Below are positions 54,838-64,000 of a stretch of DNA of 64,000 nt, piece after piece. Position 1 is the stretch's first letter, and every line of letters starts with the position of its first letter. The translations under genes and the position numbers were made by a program. The notes below the pieces were generated by a model, which did no database searches, was not told the DNA's origin, and was given only the letters and a program-made list of their open reading frames with translations. The stretch is from Aphanomyces cochlioides (lineage: Eukaryota > Oomycota > Saprolegniomycetes > Saprolegniales > Verrucalvaceae): positions 1,302,001 through 1,366,000 of the forward strand of contig JAHQRK010000015.1 in the NCBI GenBank assembly GCA_019828595.1. Reading direction: 5' to 3'.

Positions 54838-56703
54838 ATGGCGACGACAAGTGGAGATTTTCACGCGATTGACACGCCAAAGGAAGGATTCAACCCTGAT
54901 GGGTTCGCCACAGATCATACGCTTCAGCTCCGCAAGGTGCCAAAACTCTCGATCGAATGGAAGATTGACGACTTGTCGGTACAAATCAAGAAGTCCCGTC
55001 GTCAAATCGAGACGAAAACGATCCTCAAGAACGTCAACGGGGTCGCCTCTGCGGGAGAACTTGTCGTGATCATGGGACCATCAGGTGCTGGGAAGAGCAC
55101 GATGCTCGATGTCATTGCTGGCCGCAATACAAAGTTTGAAGGGCACGTCAAAGTAAACGGAGAGCCATGGAACAAGACGATCAACAAGCGAGCTTGTTAT
55201 GTCATACAAGACGATGTCTTCTACTATACACTGACTGTTGAAGAGCATTTACGATTCCAAGCACAACTCCGCATGGGCAGATCCTACACAACACAAGAGC
55301 GCAATGAGCGTGTTCAATATGTGATTGAAGAATTGGGTCTTCAGAAGTGCAAAGACACTCAAATCGGCAATTCCGTCGTCCGCGGCATCTCTGGCGGTGA
55401 ACGCAAGCGTCTTAGCTTCGCGACGGAAATCTTGACCAACCCATCGCTCCTGTTTGTGGATGAACCAACCTCTGGCTTGGACAGTTATATGGCCGAATCG
55501 GTGGTGCAACAAATGCAAAAGCTGGCGCGCGAAGGACGCACGATCTTGGCCACGATCCATCAGCCATCGTCTGAACTCTTTTCGCTCTTTGACTCGCTCT
55601 ACTTGCTCTCGAATGGTCGTACAGTGTACTATGGCAAGGCAGCCGACTCGGTTGCGTACTTTGCGTCCATCGGGTATCAATGCCCCAACTTTATGAATCC
55701 AACCGACTACTTTATGAAACAAGTCATCACACTCGATCCAGAAGCCACCAAGCGAGTCGACGACATGGTAGCTCTGTGGGAAACGAAGGAAATGGCCCTC
55801 GTCCAGCCACAGCCTGAATACGCCTCAATGGAAGAACTCTCCTTGTACAACGAGTCACGACTGAGCGTCTTTGGCCAATTCCGCGTCTTATGCGAGCGCA
55901 ACATGACGCGTCTCGTGCGTGACCGCTTGGCTTTCAAAGCTCGATTCTTCCAGAGCATCTTCATCTCGGTGGTTGTCGGGTTGATTTATCTCCAACTTGA
56001 TATGAACCAAACGGGCATCCAGAGTTTCTCAGGAGTGATTTTTTTCATCGTGATCAACCAAGTGTTTGCATCTGCCAACCCTGAATTCATCTCAGTACCG
56101 CTTGAACTACCCATCATGACGCGCGAGCATAGTGGCGGCTTGTATGGAACGATTACTTGGTACATGGCCAAAAACTTGAGCGAGTTCCCCCTCCAATTGA
56201 TTTTTCCAATGATCTTCCTCATCCCCCTCTACTTTATGATTGGCTTTGGACCGAGCAATGCGACTGTCTTCTTCAGCTTTTATCTGTATATTATGCTGCT
56301 CTGCTCATCAGCAACTGGACTTGGCTACATGGTGAGCTGCATGGCCCGTCGTGCTGATCTTACTCCAATTCTTGGCATTGTGGTCATTTTGCCTTTGGTT
56401 CTCTTTGGCGGTTTATTTATCAATGCTGACGACACGCCCGACTACTTTATCTGGCTTGCATATATTTCGCCCCTCAAGTATGGTTTCCGAGGTGTCATGC
56501 GAGCATTCTGGATCACGATTAATGACATCCCCTGCATTCCAGAAGGTCGAAGTTGCGTCCGCAACGGCAATCAAGTCCTCGAGAATGCCTCTCTCAACAG
56601 TGCCTCACTGGCCACCGACGTTGGTGCACTCATCGCAATCAACGTTGGATTCCGTCTCATTGGTCTTCTCTTCCTCGTGAGAAATGTCAAGAAGCGCGAA
56701 TAA
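54838..56703 (+). CDS. ABCG half-transporter, copy 2 (intact)
   Basis: A single exon gives 621 residues in White-type order, nucleotide-binding domain then membrane domain. Walker A is MGPSGAGKST near residue 80, the signature RGISGGERKRL near 190, Walker B LLFVDEPTSGLDS near 215 and the H-loop ATIHQPSSELF near 245. Six hydrophobic helices follow from about residue 375 (FQSIFISVVVGLIYLQL; VFASANPEFI; FPLQLIFPMIFLIPLYFMIG; LLCSSATGLGYMVS; GIVVILPLVLFGGLF; IAINVGFRLIGLLF). A re-entrant loop with CIPEGRSCVRNG may be disulphide-linked. The protein should dimerise to export lipids, sterols or xenobiotics; the substrate is unknown. The preferred ATG is 54838, which matches the start of copy 1. It shares orientation with copies 1 and 3. 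Confidence 0.93.
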   Translation: MATTSGDFHAIDTPKEGFNPDGFATDHTLQLRKVPKLSIEWKIDDLSVQIKKSRRQIETKTILKNVNGVASAGELVVIMGPSGAGKSTMLDVIAGRNTKFEGHVKVNGEPWNKTINKRACYVIQDDVFYYTLTVEEHLRFQAQLRMGRSYTTQERNERVQYVIEELGLQKCKDTQIGNSVVRGISGGERKRLSFATEILTNPSLLFVDEPTSGLDSYMAESVVQQMQKLAREGRTILATIHQPSSELFSLFDSLYLLSNGRTVYYGKAADSVAYFASIGYQCPNFMNPTDYFMKQVITLDPEATKRVDDMVALWETKEMALVQPQPEYASMEELSLYNESRLSVFGQFRVLCERNMTRLVRDRLAFKARFFQSIFISVVVGLIYLQLDMNQTGIQSFSGVIFFIVINQVFASANPEFISVPLELPIMTREHSGGLYGTITWYMAKNLSEFPLQLIFPMIFLIPLYFMIGFGPSNATVFFSFYLYIMLLCSSATGLGYMVSCMARRADLTPILGIVVILPLVLFGGLFINADDTPDYFIWLAYISPLKYGFRGVMRAFWITINDIPCIPEGRSCVRNGNQVLENASLNSASLATDVGALIAINVGFRLIGLLFLVRNVKKRE

Positions 56704-57777
56704 GTCGACAGACTTGGTTGTTTAGATGTATGAGATACACATTATGAATAACGAGATCCATGTTGAATTAATCCTGTCGAAGTGTTATCGTTCGCATTCT
56801 TCCAAATTGTTCGCGGGATGCGATGCGATGCTTTCAATCAATCTCGGACAAGATTGACGGTTTCATTTAGATTTCACTCCACAGAACTTGAACGTAGTAA
56901 ACCACGACTCTGCTCTCTTGCTTGACCTGCGTAGAGATATCCAAGCATCGCACTGATGAAATAGATGGATAAGAAGTGCAACTTTTTGTGAAACTGAGAG
57001 GTATACCTGTCATATTATGACACCCAGGCACAAAATATCATTTTATAGAGTAATTTTTCAAAGGTAGCCATATTGAATTGTATTACTCATAATATACGAT
57101 TATACAGTATTCAAAATTGAGAGGTGTGTGCTCACCACCAGACTCGTGGTTTCCTCTGAATTGCGACCTGTGCTTGGTCACAGCGACCATTCGAGAGAAG
57201 ATCAAAGGATGCTATGTTTATACCTGAATTTTGAGAGGAGCTTAGCCAACAACCATTAGGTCTGTTGACGTTTTTGTCGTTTCTTTAGCACGAACAAGTA
57301 CAAAGTTTAGTCTTTTGAAGTTTAGCAGGGAATATCGTTGTACAAAATTCTAGCTGCTCGTGACTATCGATACGATCCTTGTTTCTGCCGTTTATGCTTG
57401 CCGATTAGTATTTTACAGCATCTCCTGCATCGTCGTGACTCGAACTAATCAAGGTGTCGTCAACATATTTTTCGTGCTATTTTGTTGTAATCACACCAAA
57501 TTCAACACTTCAAACTGAACAGTCACTGCAGCTTCTATGCATTCCCTGAAGTGTTTCTTCGTTTTAAATGCACTGGACGCTCGATTTTCCAAGCGAATAG
57601 AAGCCAGATAGACTCCTGCAGTCCTCCTCGAGCTGCAGTATTATTTGTCTATATGGTGGCTTGAAATTATATTTTTTTACTTCTCGCCTGGTTGAAATGA
57701 AATGTTGAACTTTTTCCGGAACGACGAACAGACAACTTCATCGTTCTTCCCAGTTGACTCTCATTTCTGAACTTGTC
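56704..57777. other. Intergenic between ABCG copies 2 and 3
   Basis: About 1.07 kb of AT-rich sequence without a plausible frame. It should hold the terminator of copy 2 and the promoter of copy 3. No transposon ends were recognised. Confidence 0.5.
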
Positions 57778-59625
57778 ATGGTCAATTCGGAGCAATTCCA
57801 CATTATCGATACACCAAAAACAGACTACGTTATTGACACCGGTCAGCATCTTCGCCATGTTCCAAGACTTTCACTAGAATGGAAGATTGACGAAATGTCT
57901 GTTCATGTCAAGAAGAGTCAGCGTCTAGTGGAGACGAAAACAATTTTGAAGAATATCAATGGCGTCGCATCACCTGGAGAATTAATTGTGATCATGGGTC
58001 CATCTGGCTCTGGCAAGAGTTCCATGCTTGATATCCTAGCTGGGCGAAACAAAAATTTCCAAGGCCATGTGAAAGTTAACGGTGAAGCTTGGAATCAAGT
58101 TACCAACCGCCGTTCTTGTTATGTCATGCAAGATGATCTCTTTTATCACACTCTGACTGTTCAAGAACATTTACAATTCCAAGCACAGCTTCGCATGGGT
58201 GAGTCAAGCACTCCTGAGCAACGCAACGTACGCGTTCAATTTGTTCTCGAGGAGTTTGGGCTACTGAAATGCAAAGATTCATACATTGGCAATGCAGTCG
58301 TGCGGGGAATATCAGGTGGTGAGCGCAAGCGTCTCACTATTGCCACTGAGCTTTTGACCAACCCATCGCTCTTATTTGTCGATGAACCAACGTCCGGTTT
58401 GGATAGTTTCATGGCCGAGTCAGTCGTCCAACAAATGCAAAAGCTTGCTCGTGATGGCCGGACGATCTTGGCCACGATTCATCAGCCATCGTCGGGACTC
58501 TTTTCACTTTTTGATTCCTTGTACTTGCTTTCAAATGGTCGCACAGTTTACTATGGAAAGGCCACTGACTCTGTGGATTATTTTGCATCCATCGGATATC
58601 AATGCCCAAACTATATGAACCCAACGGACTATTTCATGAACCAAATCACCCAACTCGATCCTGAAGTCTCAAAACGAGCACAAAGCATGATCGCACTGTG
58701 GGAAGACAAGGAACAAGTTCTCCAGGTACCTCCTGAAGAATACGCTTCTGTGGAAGAACTCGCTGCATACGACGAGTCTCGACTGAGCGTGTTTGGCCAG
58801 TACCGTGTCTTGTGCAAGCGGAATATTACTCGCCTCGTTCGTGATCAATTGGCATTTCGTGCTCGATTTTTCCAAAGCATTGTGGTCTCCGTGCTTGTCG
58901 GGCTAATTTATCTCCAACTTGATTTGAACCAAACGGGTATTCAGAGTTTCACGGGTGTGCTCTTCTTCTTTGTGATCTTTCAAGTTTTTAGCTCGGCCAA
59001 CCCTGAATTTATTGCCATCCCGATGGAATTACCCATCATATCCCGAGAGAACAAAGAAAGTTTGTATGGCGCTGCGACTTGGTATTTGGCGAAGAACACA
59101 AGTGAGCTCCCCTTTCAACTCATCTTCCCCCTCGTCTTTCTTATTCCCATCTACTTTATGATTGGCTTTGGCTCGAGCAACGCCACGCTTTTCTTTACAT
59201 TTTATCTCTTTGTCTCGCTGCTCTGTTCGACCGCGACTGGGATTGCGTACATGGTAAGCTGTATGGTCCGTCGAGCTGATTTAGCCCCGATCGTTGGCGT
59301 GGTGATTTTGCTGCCATTGATTCTCTTTGGCGGACTCTTTATCAACACGAACGACACATCAGACTATTTCATTTGGCTCGAATACATATCTCCTTTGAAA
59401 TATGCCTACCGCGGTATCATGCGAGCGTTTTGGACAACTGTGACCGATATCTCGTGTACTCCAGCTGGTCGAAGTTGCATTCGCTCGGGAGACCAAGTGC
59501 TCAAGAACATGTCGCTCGATAAGGTCTCACTTGGCATTGATGTCGGGGCTCTTATTGCACTTAATATTGGTTTTCGAGCTTTGGGCTTATTCTTCCTCAG
59601 CATAAATATCAAGAAGCGCAATTAG
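57778..59625 (+). CDS. ABCG half-transporter, copy 3 (intact)
   Basis: A single exon gives 615 residues, colinear with copy 2. Walker A is MGPSGSGKSSMLD, the signature VRGISGGERKRLT, Walker B LLFVDEPTSGLDS and the H-loop ATIHQPSSGLF. The six membrane helices and the extracellular Cys pair loop (CTPAGRSCIRSG) are kept. Codon use is more AT-ending than copy 2, suggesting separate drift since duplication. The ATG at 57778 corresponds to the other copies; an upstream in-frame TTG is unlikely. Function as for copy 2, with an N-terminal 30 residues that differ and may tune localisation. Confidence 0.93.
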   Translation: MVNSEQFHIIDTPKTDYVIDTGQHLRHVPRLSLEWKIDEMSVHVKKSQRLVETKTILKNINGVASPGELIVIMGPSGSGKSSMLDILAGRNKNFQGHVKVNGEAWNQVTNRRSCYVMQDDLFYHTLTVQEHLQFQAQLRMGESSTPEQRNVRVQFVLEEFGLLKCKDSYIGNAVVRGISGGERKRLTIATELLTNPSLLFVDEPTSGLDSFMAESVVQQMQKLARDGRTILATIHQPSSGLFSLFDSLYLLSNGRTVYYGKATDSVDYFASIGYQCPNYMNPTDYFMNQITQLDPEVSKRAQSMIALWEDKEQVLQVPPEEYASVEELAAYDESRLSVFGQYRVLCKRNITRLVRDQLAFRARFFQSIVVSVLVGLIYLQLDLNQTGIQSFTGVLFFFVIFQVFSSANPEFIAIPMELPIISRENKESLYGAATWYLAKNTSELPFQLIFPLVFLIPIYFMIGFGSSNATLFFTFYLFVSLLCSTATGIAYMVSCMVRRADLAPIVGVVILLPLILFGGLFINTNDTSDYFIWLEYISPLKYAYRGIMRAFWTTVTDISCTPAGRSCIRSGDQVLKNMSLDKVSLGIDVGALIALNIGFRALGLFFLSINIKKRN

Positions 59626-60819
59626 CTCAGAAATGTGAATCCATTTATATACTAGTATTTTTTGTTCAACGCCTTGTCAAGCCCTCACACAGACGCTTGA
59701 ATGGAGAGACACCTACTTATTTCGACGGCGGGACACACACGTTGGTTCGACTCTCTCAATACTCGTTTTCACGTGGCTTGTGTTGTTTTGACTACTTCGC
59801 TAGTCGCAACAGGAGCTCCCGCACTGTGCAAAGCATAGAAGGTCGCAATGTACGAAGGAGAACATTGACAAGGTCGCGAATGATAACAAACCTTGTGTGG
59901 ATGTGGTCACTTTTGGGAAACAACAATGTCTAAGTACAACGTGTCCGCAACTTGCAAAGGCCGAGCTGAAAAACTTGTGCCAAGTCACACTGAATCAGGT
60001 CAAGGTCACTGAGATTTTCAATTTCAGTTTGAACTCGAATTGGAATATTGACGTGCATGGAGCTTTCTTAATACGATGACTTGAACGACCACTTTGGATG
60101 TTGCATTAATAAAATGGATCATACTCATTGGTTTTTAGCGGAACTTGTCGCTCTCGAAGTGTTGTCATAGCACTCGCTCATTTCGGACCGCTAGGGGCTT
60201 AAGTGCAGTCTTTGGCACCTCCTATAATTTCGCAAGGAGGTCAAACTCATCTCTGGTCCAGCGTTCTTCCTCGCAGAGGTATGTTTATAATGTTTTTGAA
60301 GTGTCTTGAGTGTCAACATAACGTAAGCCTGGAGAAGATTAATAGTAGCATGCAGCTCAGTGAATAGGTTGTGCTGATAAACCGCGAATCTTGGCTGGCT
60401 AAAATAATTATCTTCAAGGCAAAGCTAGAGTCGACTTTTAAGACAAATGCAAAATAAACGCAACGGCGGTCGATGATGTCATGGGTTCACTCTGATTAAC
60501 TTTTGTCGCTGGTCTGTCAGCTCCTTTCAGACATAAATCAGGATATCCGATTCATGACAGTCACCACAAGCCACGTTTATTCATCGGTTCAAAAGAAAAG
60601 CCAAATTCGTACTCACATGACCTGGTTGCTCACACGCCCATCTTTAGCTCAGTTTCTTCAGCGACACATTGACCACTTGTGAGAGATTAAACGTGTACCA
60701 CATGATTTTCTCCTGTCACGCCGACACACTGTGGCCAAAGTGTGCAAATCCATAGATCCGAAAGGCCGATCGGCGCATCAGAACATTCGCGACTATAAAA
60801 ATGTAGTCGTGGATTTGAA
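59626..60819. other. Intergenic, no gene seen
   Basis: Roughly 1.2 kb with short frames only (59697-59933, 59897-60079, 60731-60913), none with coding character. It contains the ABCG copy 3 terminator and the 3' flank of the membrane-protein gene. Confidence 0.45.
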
Positions 60820-62686
60820 CTACAGTACATATCTGTCGTCAATGATTACATATCCTAGTAACCAAACTCCAGAAGTAGACACGAAAATTGGTTTGCCAGC
60901 AACGAAGACATAGTCCTTGGTGTAATCCACAATGCCGTGAATATTCCTGACGATATAGCCCACACTGCGCTCGAAATGTGTATTGTCCATGTCTTCGTCG
61001 ACAAAGTCGTTGTATAATTGGGATCTCTTCGACCAGTCTGAAGATACATGGCGGAGGTCACCTTCACGAGAAGTACTTTGTATGTCTACGACTAGTAATC
61101 GACGTCGCAGCATTTGCCACAGCTCCTCATATCTCGTTAGTGAAAACGTGGCAACAACTTAGCAAAATATCAGACCATTTGCAAAGATGAGCCACGTAAA
61201 CTCGTTCACGATTAGTTTGTAGTCTGTTCGCAGTTCTTCATGGTACGACCAAAGGTCCATTCCGCAATAACCATGGATAATGTTATCATCATAAAGGGCC
61301 CTTATTGAATCATTCGCTTCGTCAAGAAAGATACCAAAAGCGTCGACAAGTGACAAACGGATGCTAAAACAGATAAAATAGATAGTGACAACCACGAACA
61401 GTTTGACCCGTTGCTTGAGAAGGCTCGCTACGAGATAAGTCACAGCTAAGCTTATCATAAGCCCATCACCCCGAGGGATCTCATGCATAAATAGATTACC
61501 AGAGTACACTGTACGATATCCACCTTGGTTTGCAGCAAATTGGAACGGATACCACCAGTCATTGAATATACAGTCGATGAGCAACAAAATAGCTCGAATT
61601 GCAGCCCGGCGTTGAATGGAAGGATATATATCTGGTATCCAGAGTTTTCCATTCTTCAACCACAAGTTTGCCATGATAACGAGTGCTACTATCAAGTTGA
61701 TAGCAAGGTTGGTGCTGATGCCGAGACCCAAGAAGCAGCGAACCCATCCCCAACTGTCTTTCACCACATTCATAGCGATATATTGAGTCGATGAGGCAAA
61801 TTCAATTGGATTGGAAGGCATTTGCCAGTAATATTTGTCGTACGAGCCTTGGACATCGGGTCCACGACGATAAATTTCACTAGTACCTCCAAAGAATATA
61901 CGCTCTCGAGTGGATTCAACTTGACCTCGCCATGTTTGTCCTGGTGGAGGTTCCTCTTCCTCCATATGAACCTTCAGAAATGGATTCCAATCGAAAGGAA
62001 AAGAAAACCCAATTGACACCTTGTATGATGCTGGCTGAGAACTAGAAACATACTTTCCATCTGAGGATGGGAATATTGACTTGAGAGGAGTCGATACAAA
62101 CATAGAGACCACCACTTGTGTGAAGAAATTTTTCTGGTCGTATGATGCTGAGGGTTTGAACAAATACGGTTGAAAATGACGACATGTCCTTGTCCACCAG
62201 GTAAACTTTAGCACATGTAGTATCGTTGAGAACACGACCGTCAAAGCTACAATCGACGAAGACCCAGTAGTTTGATGCATTCCAACTGGGCTCTTGGAAG
62301 AGAGCATGATGTAATAACAGCTGGAGATAGGTTGCCTCGTATATGTAATCCGCGTCGGTATTTTGTCTGCACGTCGATGCCAACGAAATACCATTGCTCT
62401 CGTCTTCGTCATTTGCATCCAAGTATGCTACTTGCAGGTTGGTGCTATTCGAGAATAAGACTTGCAACTGGAGCTTCACTTCGTCTACATGGGTTGCTAG
62501 GGCAACGAGGAGCTGGGGAGCATTCGCGCTTGAGTACTTGTTTGACAGGATAGGGGAACTTGTTGTACCTCGTAGAACTTGCTTGTTCCCGACGGACACG
62601 GTGTATTCGCTGTATAAGATGTAGAGCGCTGCGATACAAGATAGAGATCGACTGAGTAATCCCAATGCGCGCTTACGCCGCCCCAT
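60820..62686 (-). pseudogene. Multi-pass membrane protein, unknown family, with one in-frame stop
   Basis: Two exons, 62686-62054 and 62019-60820, separated by a 34-nt intron with GT-AG ends, give 610 codons. The N-terminus is a signal-anchor (SRSLSCIAALYILYSEY), followed by a luminal region with several Asn-x-Ser/Thr sites and Cys. Four or more helices come after residue 300 (FLGLGISTNLAINLIVALVI, GLMISLAVTYLVASLL, KLFVVVTIYFICFSI, FTWLIFANGLIF). A TAA at 61159-61161 interrupts the last helix and the same frame resumes with VVATFSLTRYEELW. It resembles lineage-specific membrane proteins of Saprolegniales as I recall them, but no function is known. It could still express a shortened protein of about 500 residues. 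Confidence 0.6.
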
Positions 62687-63271
62687 GACAGGTTGAGCGT
62701 GGAATATTTAAATTAGTTCCAGGATAATCGTGTTGGAAACCGACAAAGTTGAAATCGGTTTCAGGTAGCCTGAACAGGCATCAATTGCATCCTCTCATAT
62801 AAACTTTACCACATTTCGATATGAAGAAACCGATTAAGACATCAATGGTAGACAACACGCATATGACCCTGTAAGACCTACTCATAACACTTACTGACGA
62901 GGAAGCCCTCATGTTGATATCACTGCAGACTAAGATGCTATGGTTATGCACTTTTGTCAGCAAGTAGATTATTTTCCCTCAAGACGTAAAAATAACATTT
63001 AAAGCCGATATGGAGCGAGGGAAGTTACAATTCTTTACAGCTTTAGTTTACGGTGTTATCTTCAAACGATATCTTATTCGAGACTGCCCAGAGAGAGTAT
63101 CGAGCCCTATGGCCTCGATACTATGATAATGTAGCTATATGGGATCTTCATTAATGTTATCTCTGCACTCATACTCGGTCGAGCCCATATTCACGTAAAA
63201 CATCTATCTTTGACGGATGCAACAACAGGAAAGGAAATGAGTGGTGGGTAGAAGGGACAAGGATTTAGGCA
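62687..63271. other. Intergenic, no gene seen
   Basis: No supported frame. The sequence should include the promoter of the membrane-protein gene and leads into the direct repeat at the right edge. Confidence 0.45.
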
Positions 63272-63445
63272 TTTGTGGCAAAGCGAGCCACCACTCGCGT
63301 AACCGATCCAACACACGTCCGACACACGGAGAAGAGATCTTACTGGCAGGCGAGCGCCAATCACAGTGGACGGCGAGTGGATTTCGGTGCTTGATTGTGT
63401 GCGAATTTCGACCAAGCCGTGCGCAGCACGAGTGGAAAAGGCCGG
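63272..63445. repeat. Direct repeat unit, first copy
   Basis: 174 bp that recur at 63827-64000 with about three mismatches. The unit is GC-richer than its surroundings and begins TTTGTGGCAAAGCGAGCC. Its reverse strand has short frames without a domain. Confidence 0.85.
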
Positions 63446-63826
63446 TTGCAGCGAGCCAGCGCATTGCCCACCAATGAAGATGGGCCGACCAGACGGAAGG
63501 CGGTGCAAGACAGCCTGAAGTGGTGTGTCATGGCGACTTATGGCCAATTGCGAGAATGACCAAGACTAGGAAACCAATCGAGGAGCAAGGACAGAGCAAT
63601 TGCGAAGCTTGCGTGCGAGGTTAGGAGTAGCAAAGAGAAGAGTAGTTAGTTTTTCAGAGCTCTTTTTGGCTGGCGTTGAATGGACCTCTAAGTTTGTGGC
63701 GTCCCGTCGAGAGAGTTTAAGCGCCAAGAAGTTTGCAGGAGTTCCGTGGGTCTGTCGAAAACCCGCACCGTCAATCGCCCTCACCAACGCCAGTCAACGC
63801 TAGGCGTCACGAGCTGCCAGGGGTGG
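63446..63826. other. Spacer between direct repeats
   Basis: 381 bp separating the two repeat copies. Short overlapping frames on both strands have no recognisable domain. If the array is tandem, this is the rest of a 555-bp unit; if it is an LTR-like pair, it is the interior. Confidence 0.5.
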
Positions 63827-64000
63827 TTTGTGGCAAATCGAGCCACCGCTCGCGTAACCGATCCAACGCACGTCCGACACACGGAGAAGAGATCTTACTG
63901 GCAGGCGAGCGCCAATCACAGTGGACGGCGAGTGGATTTCGGTGCTTGATTGTGTGCGAATTTCGACCAAGCCGTGCGCAGCACGAGTGGAAAAGGCCGG
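63827..64000. repeat. Direct repeat unit, second copy (cut by window end)
   Basis: Matches 63272-63445 at an offset of exactly 555 bp up to the last base of the window, so the repeat probably continues beyond it. Differences include AAGCGAGCCACCAC against AATCGAGCCACCGC. Confidence 0.85.

Noticed and set aside
63191..63547. Reverse-strand 118-codon frame in the right-edge repeat as a gene
   Set aside because: The frame lies mostly within repeat sequence, differs between the two copies and lacks any domain.

Overview
This is eukaryotic nuclear DNA, most likely from a Saprolegnialean oomycete (Aphanomyces/Saprolegnia/Achlya-like). The reasons are very short GT-AG introns (about 34-68 nt) with small intergenic gaps, flagellar and basal-body type genes, START plus FYVE-finger proteins, tandem half-size ABCG transporters, Crypton tyrosine-recombinase transposons and a chromodomain Ty3/gypsy element. 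The genus is inference; no ribosomal or organellar marker is present.

Left part (1-32.3 kb) is mostly a compact array of intact host genes. In order it holds: the 3' tail of an unidentified gene; a coiled-coil BBOF1-like basal-body protein (+) convergent on a HIT-family hydrolase (-); a broken secreted S33/TAP-like serine peptidase; a head-to-head pair of genes that each begin with two PDZ-like domains, the plus-strand member continuing into a full Ulp1/SENP (C48) SUMO-protease domain; an unrecognised helical protein (-); a GPR137/TOM1-like 7-TM protein (+); sideroflexin (+); a 12.3-kb HECT E3 ubiquitin ligase with UIM, SPRY, UBA and MIB/HERC2 domains (-); a small membrane protein (+); an Orai-like calcium channel (-); and a TRMO/TsaA-type tRNA methyltransferase (+).

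Middle part (32.6-54.2 kb) is a decayed, transposon-rich interval. It holds an ABCG pseudogene, a START-FYVE pseudogene, a Ty3/gypsy chromovirus with nearly identical short LTRs but no reverse-transcriptase core, two broken cytochrome P450 copies in opposite orientation, a TIR element that carries zinc-finger ORFs and a nested Harbinger-like MITE, and two adjacent but different Crypton elements.

Right part (54.8-64 kb) has two intact single-exon ABCG half-transporters in the same orientation as the broken copy, a multi-pass membrane-protein gene with one in-frame stop, and a 174-bp direct repeat (period 555 bp) that runs off the right edge. The simplest reading is an ancestral tandem ABCG/P450 cluster that was split and inflated by repeated transposon insertion, with the genes inside decaying and the outer ABCG copies kept. 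Exon boundaries were assigned by eye from GT-AG sites and frame continuity, and no transcript evidence was available.
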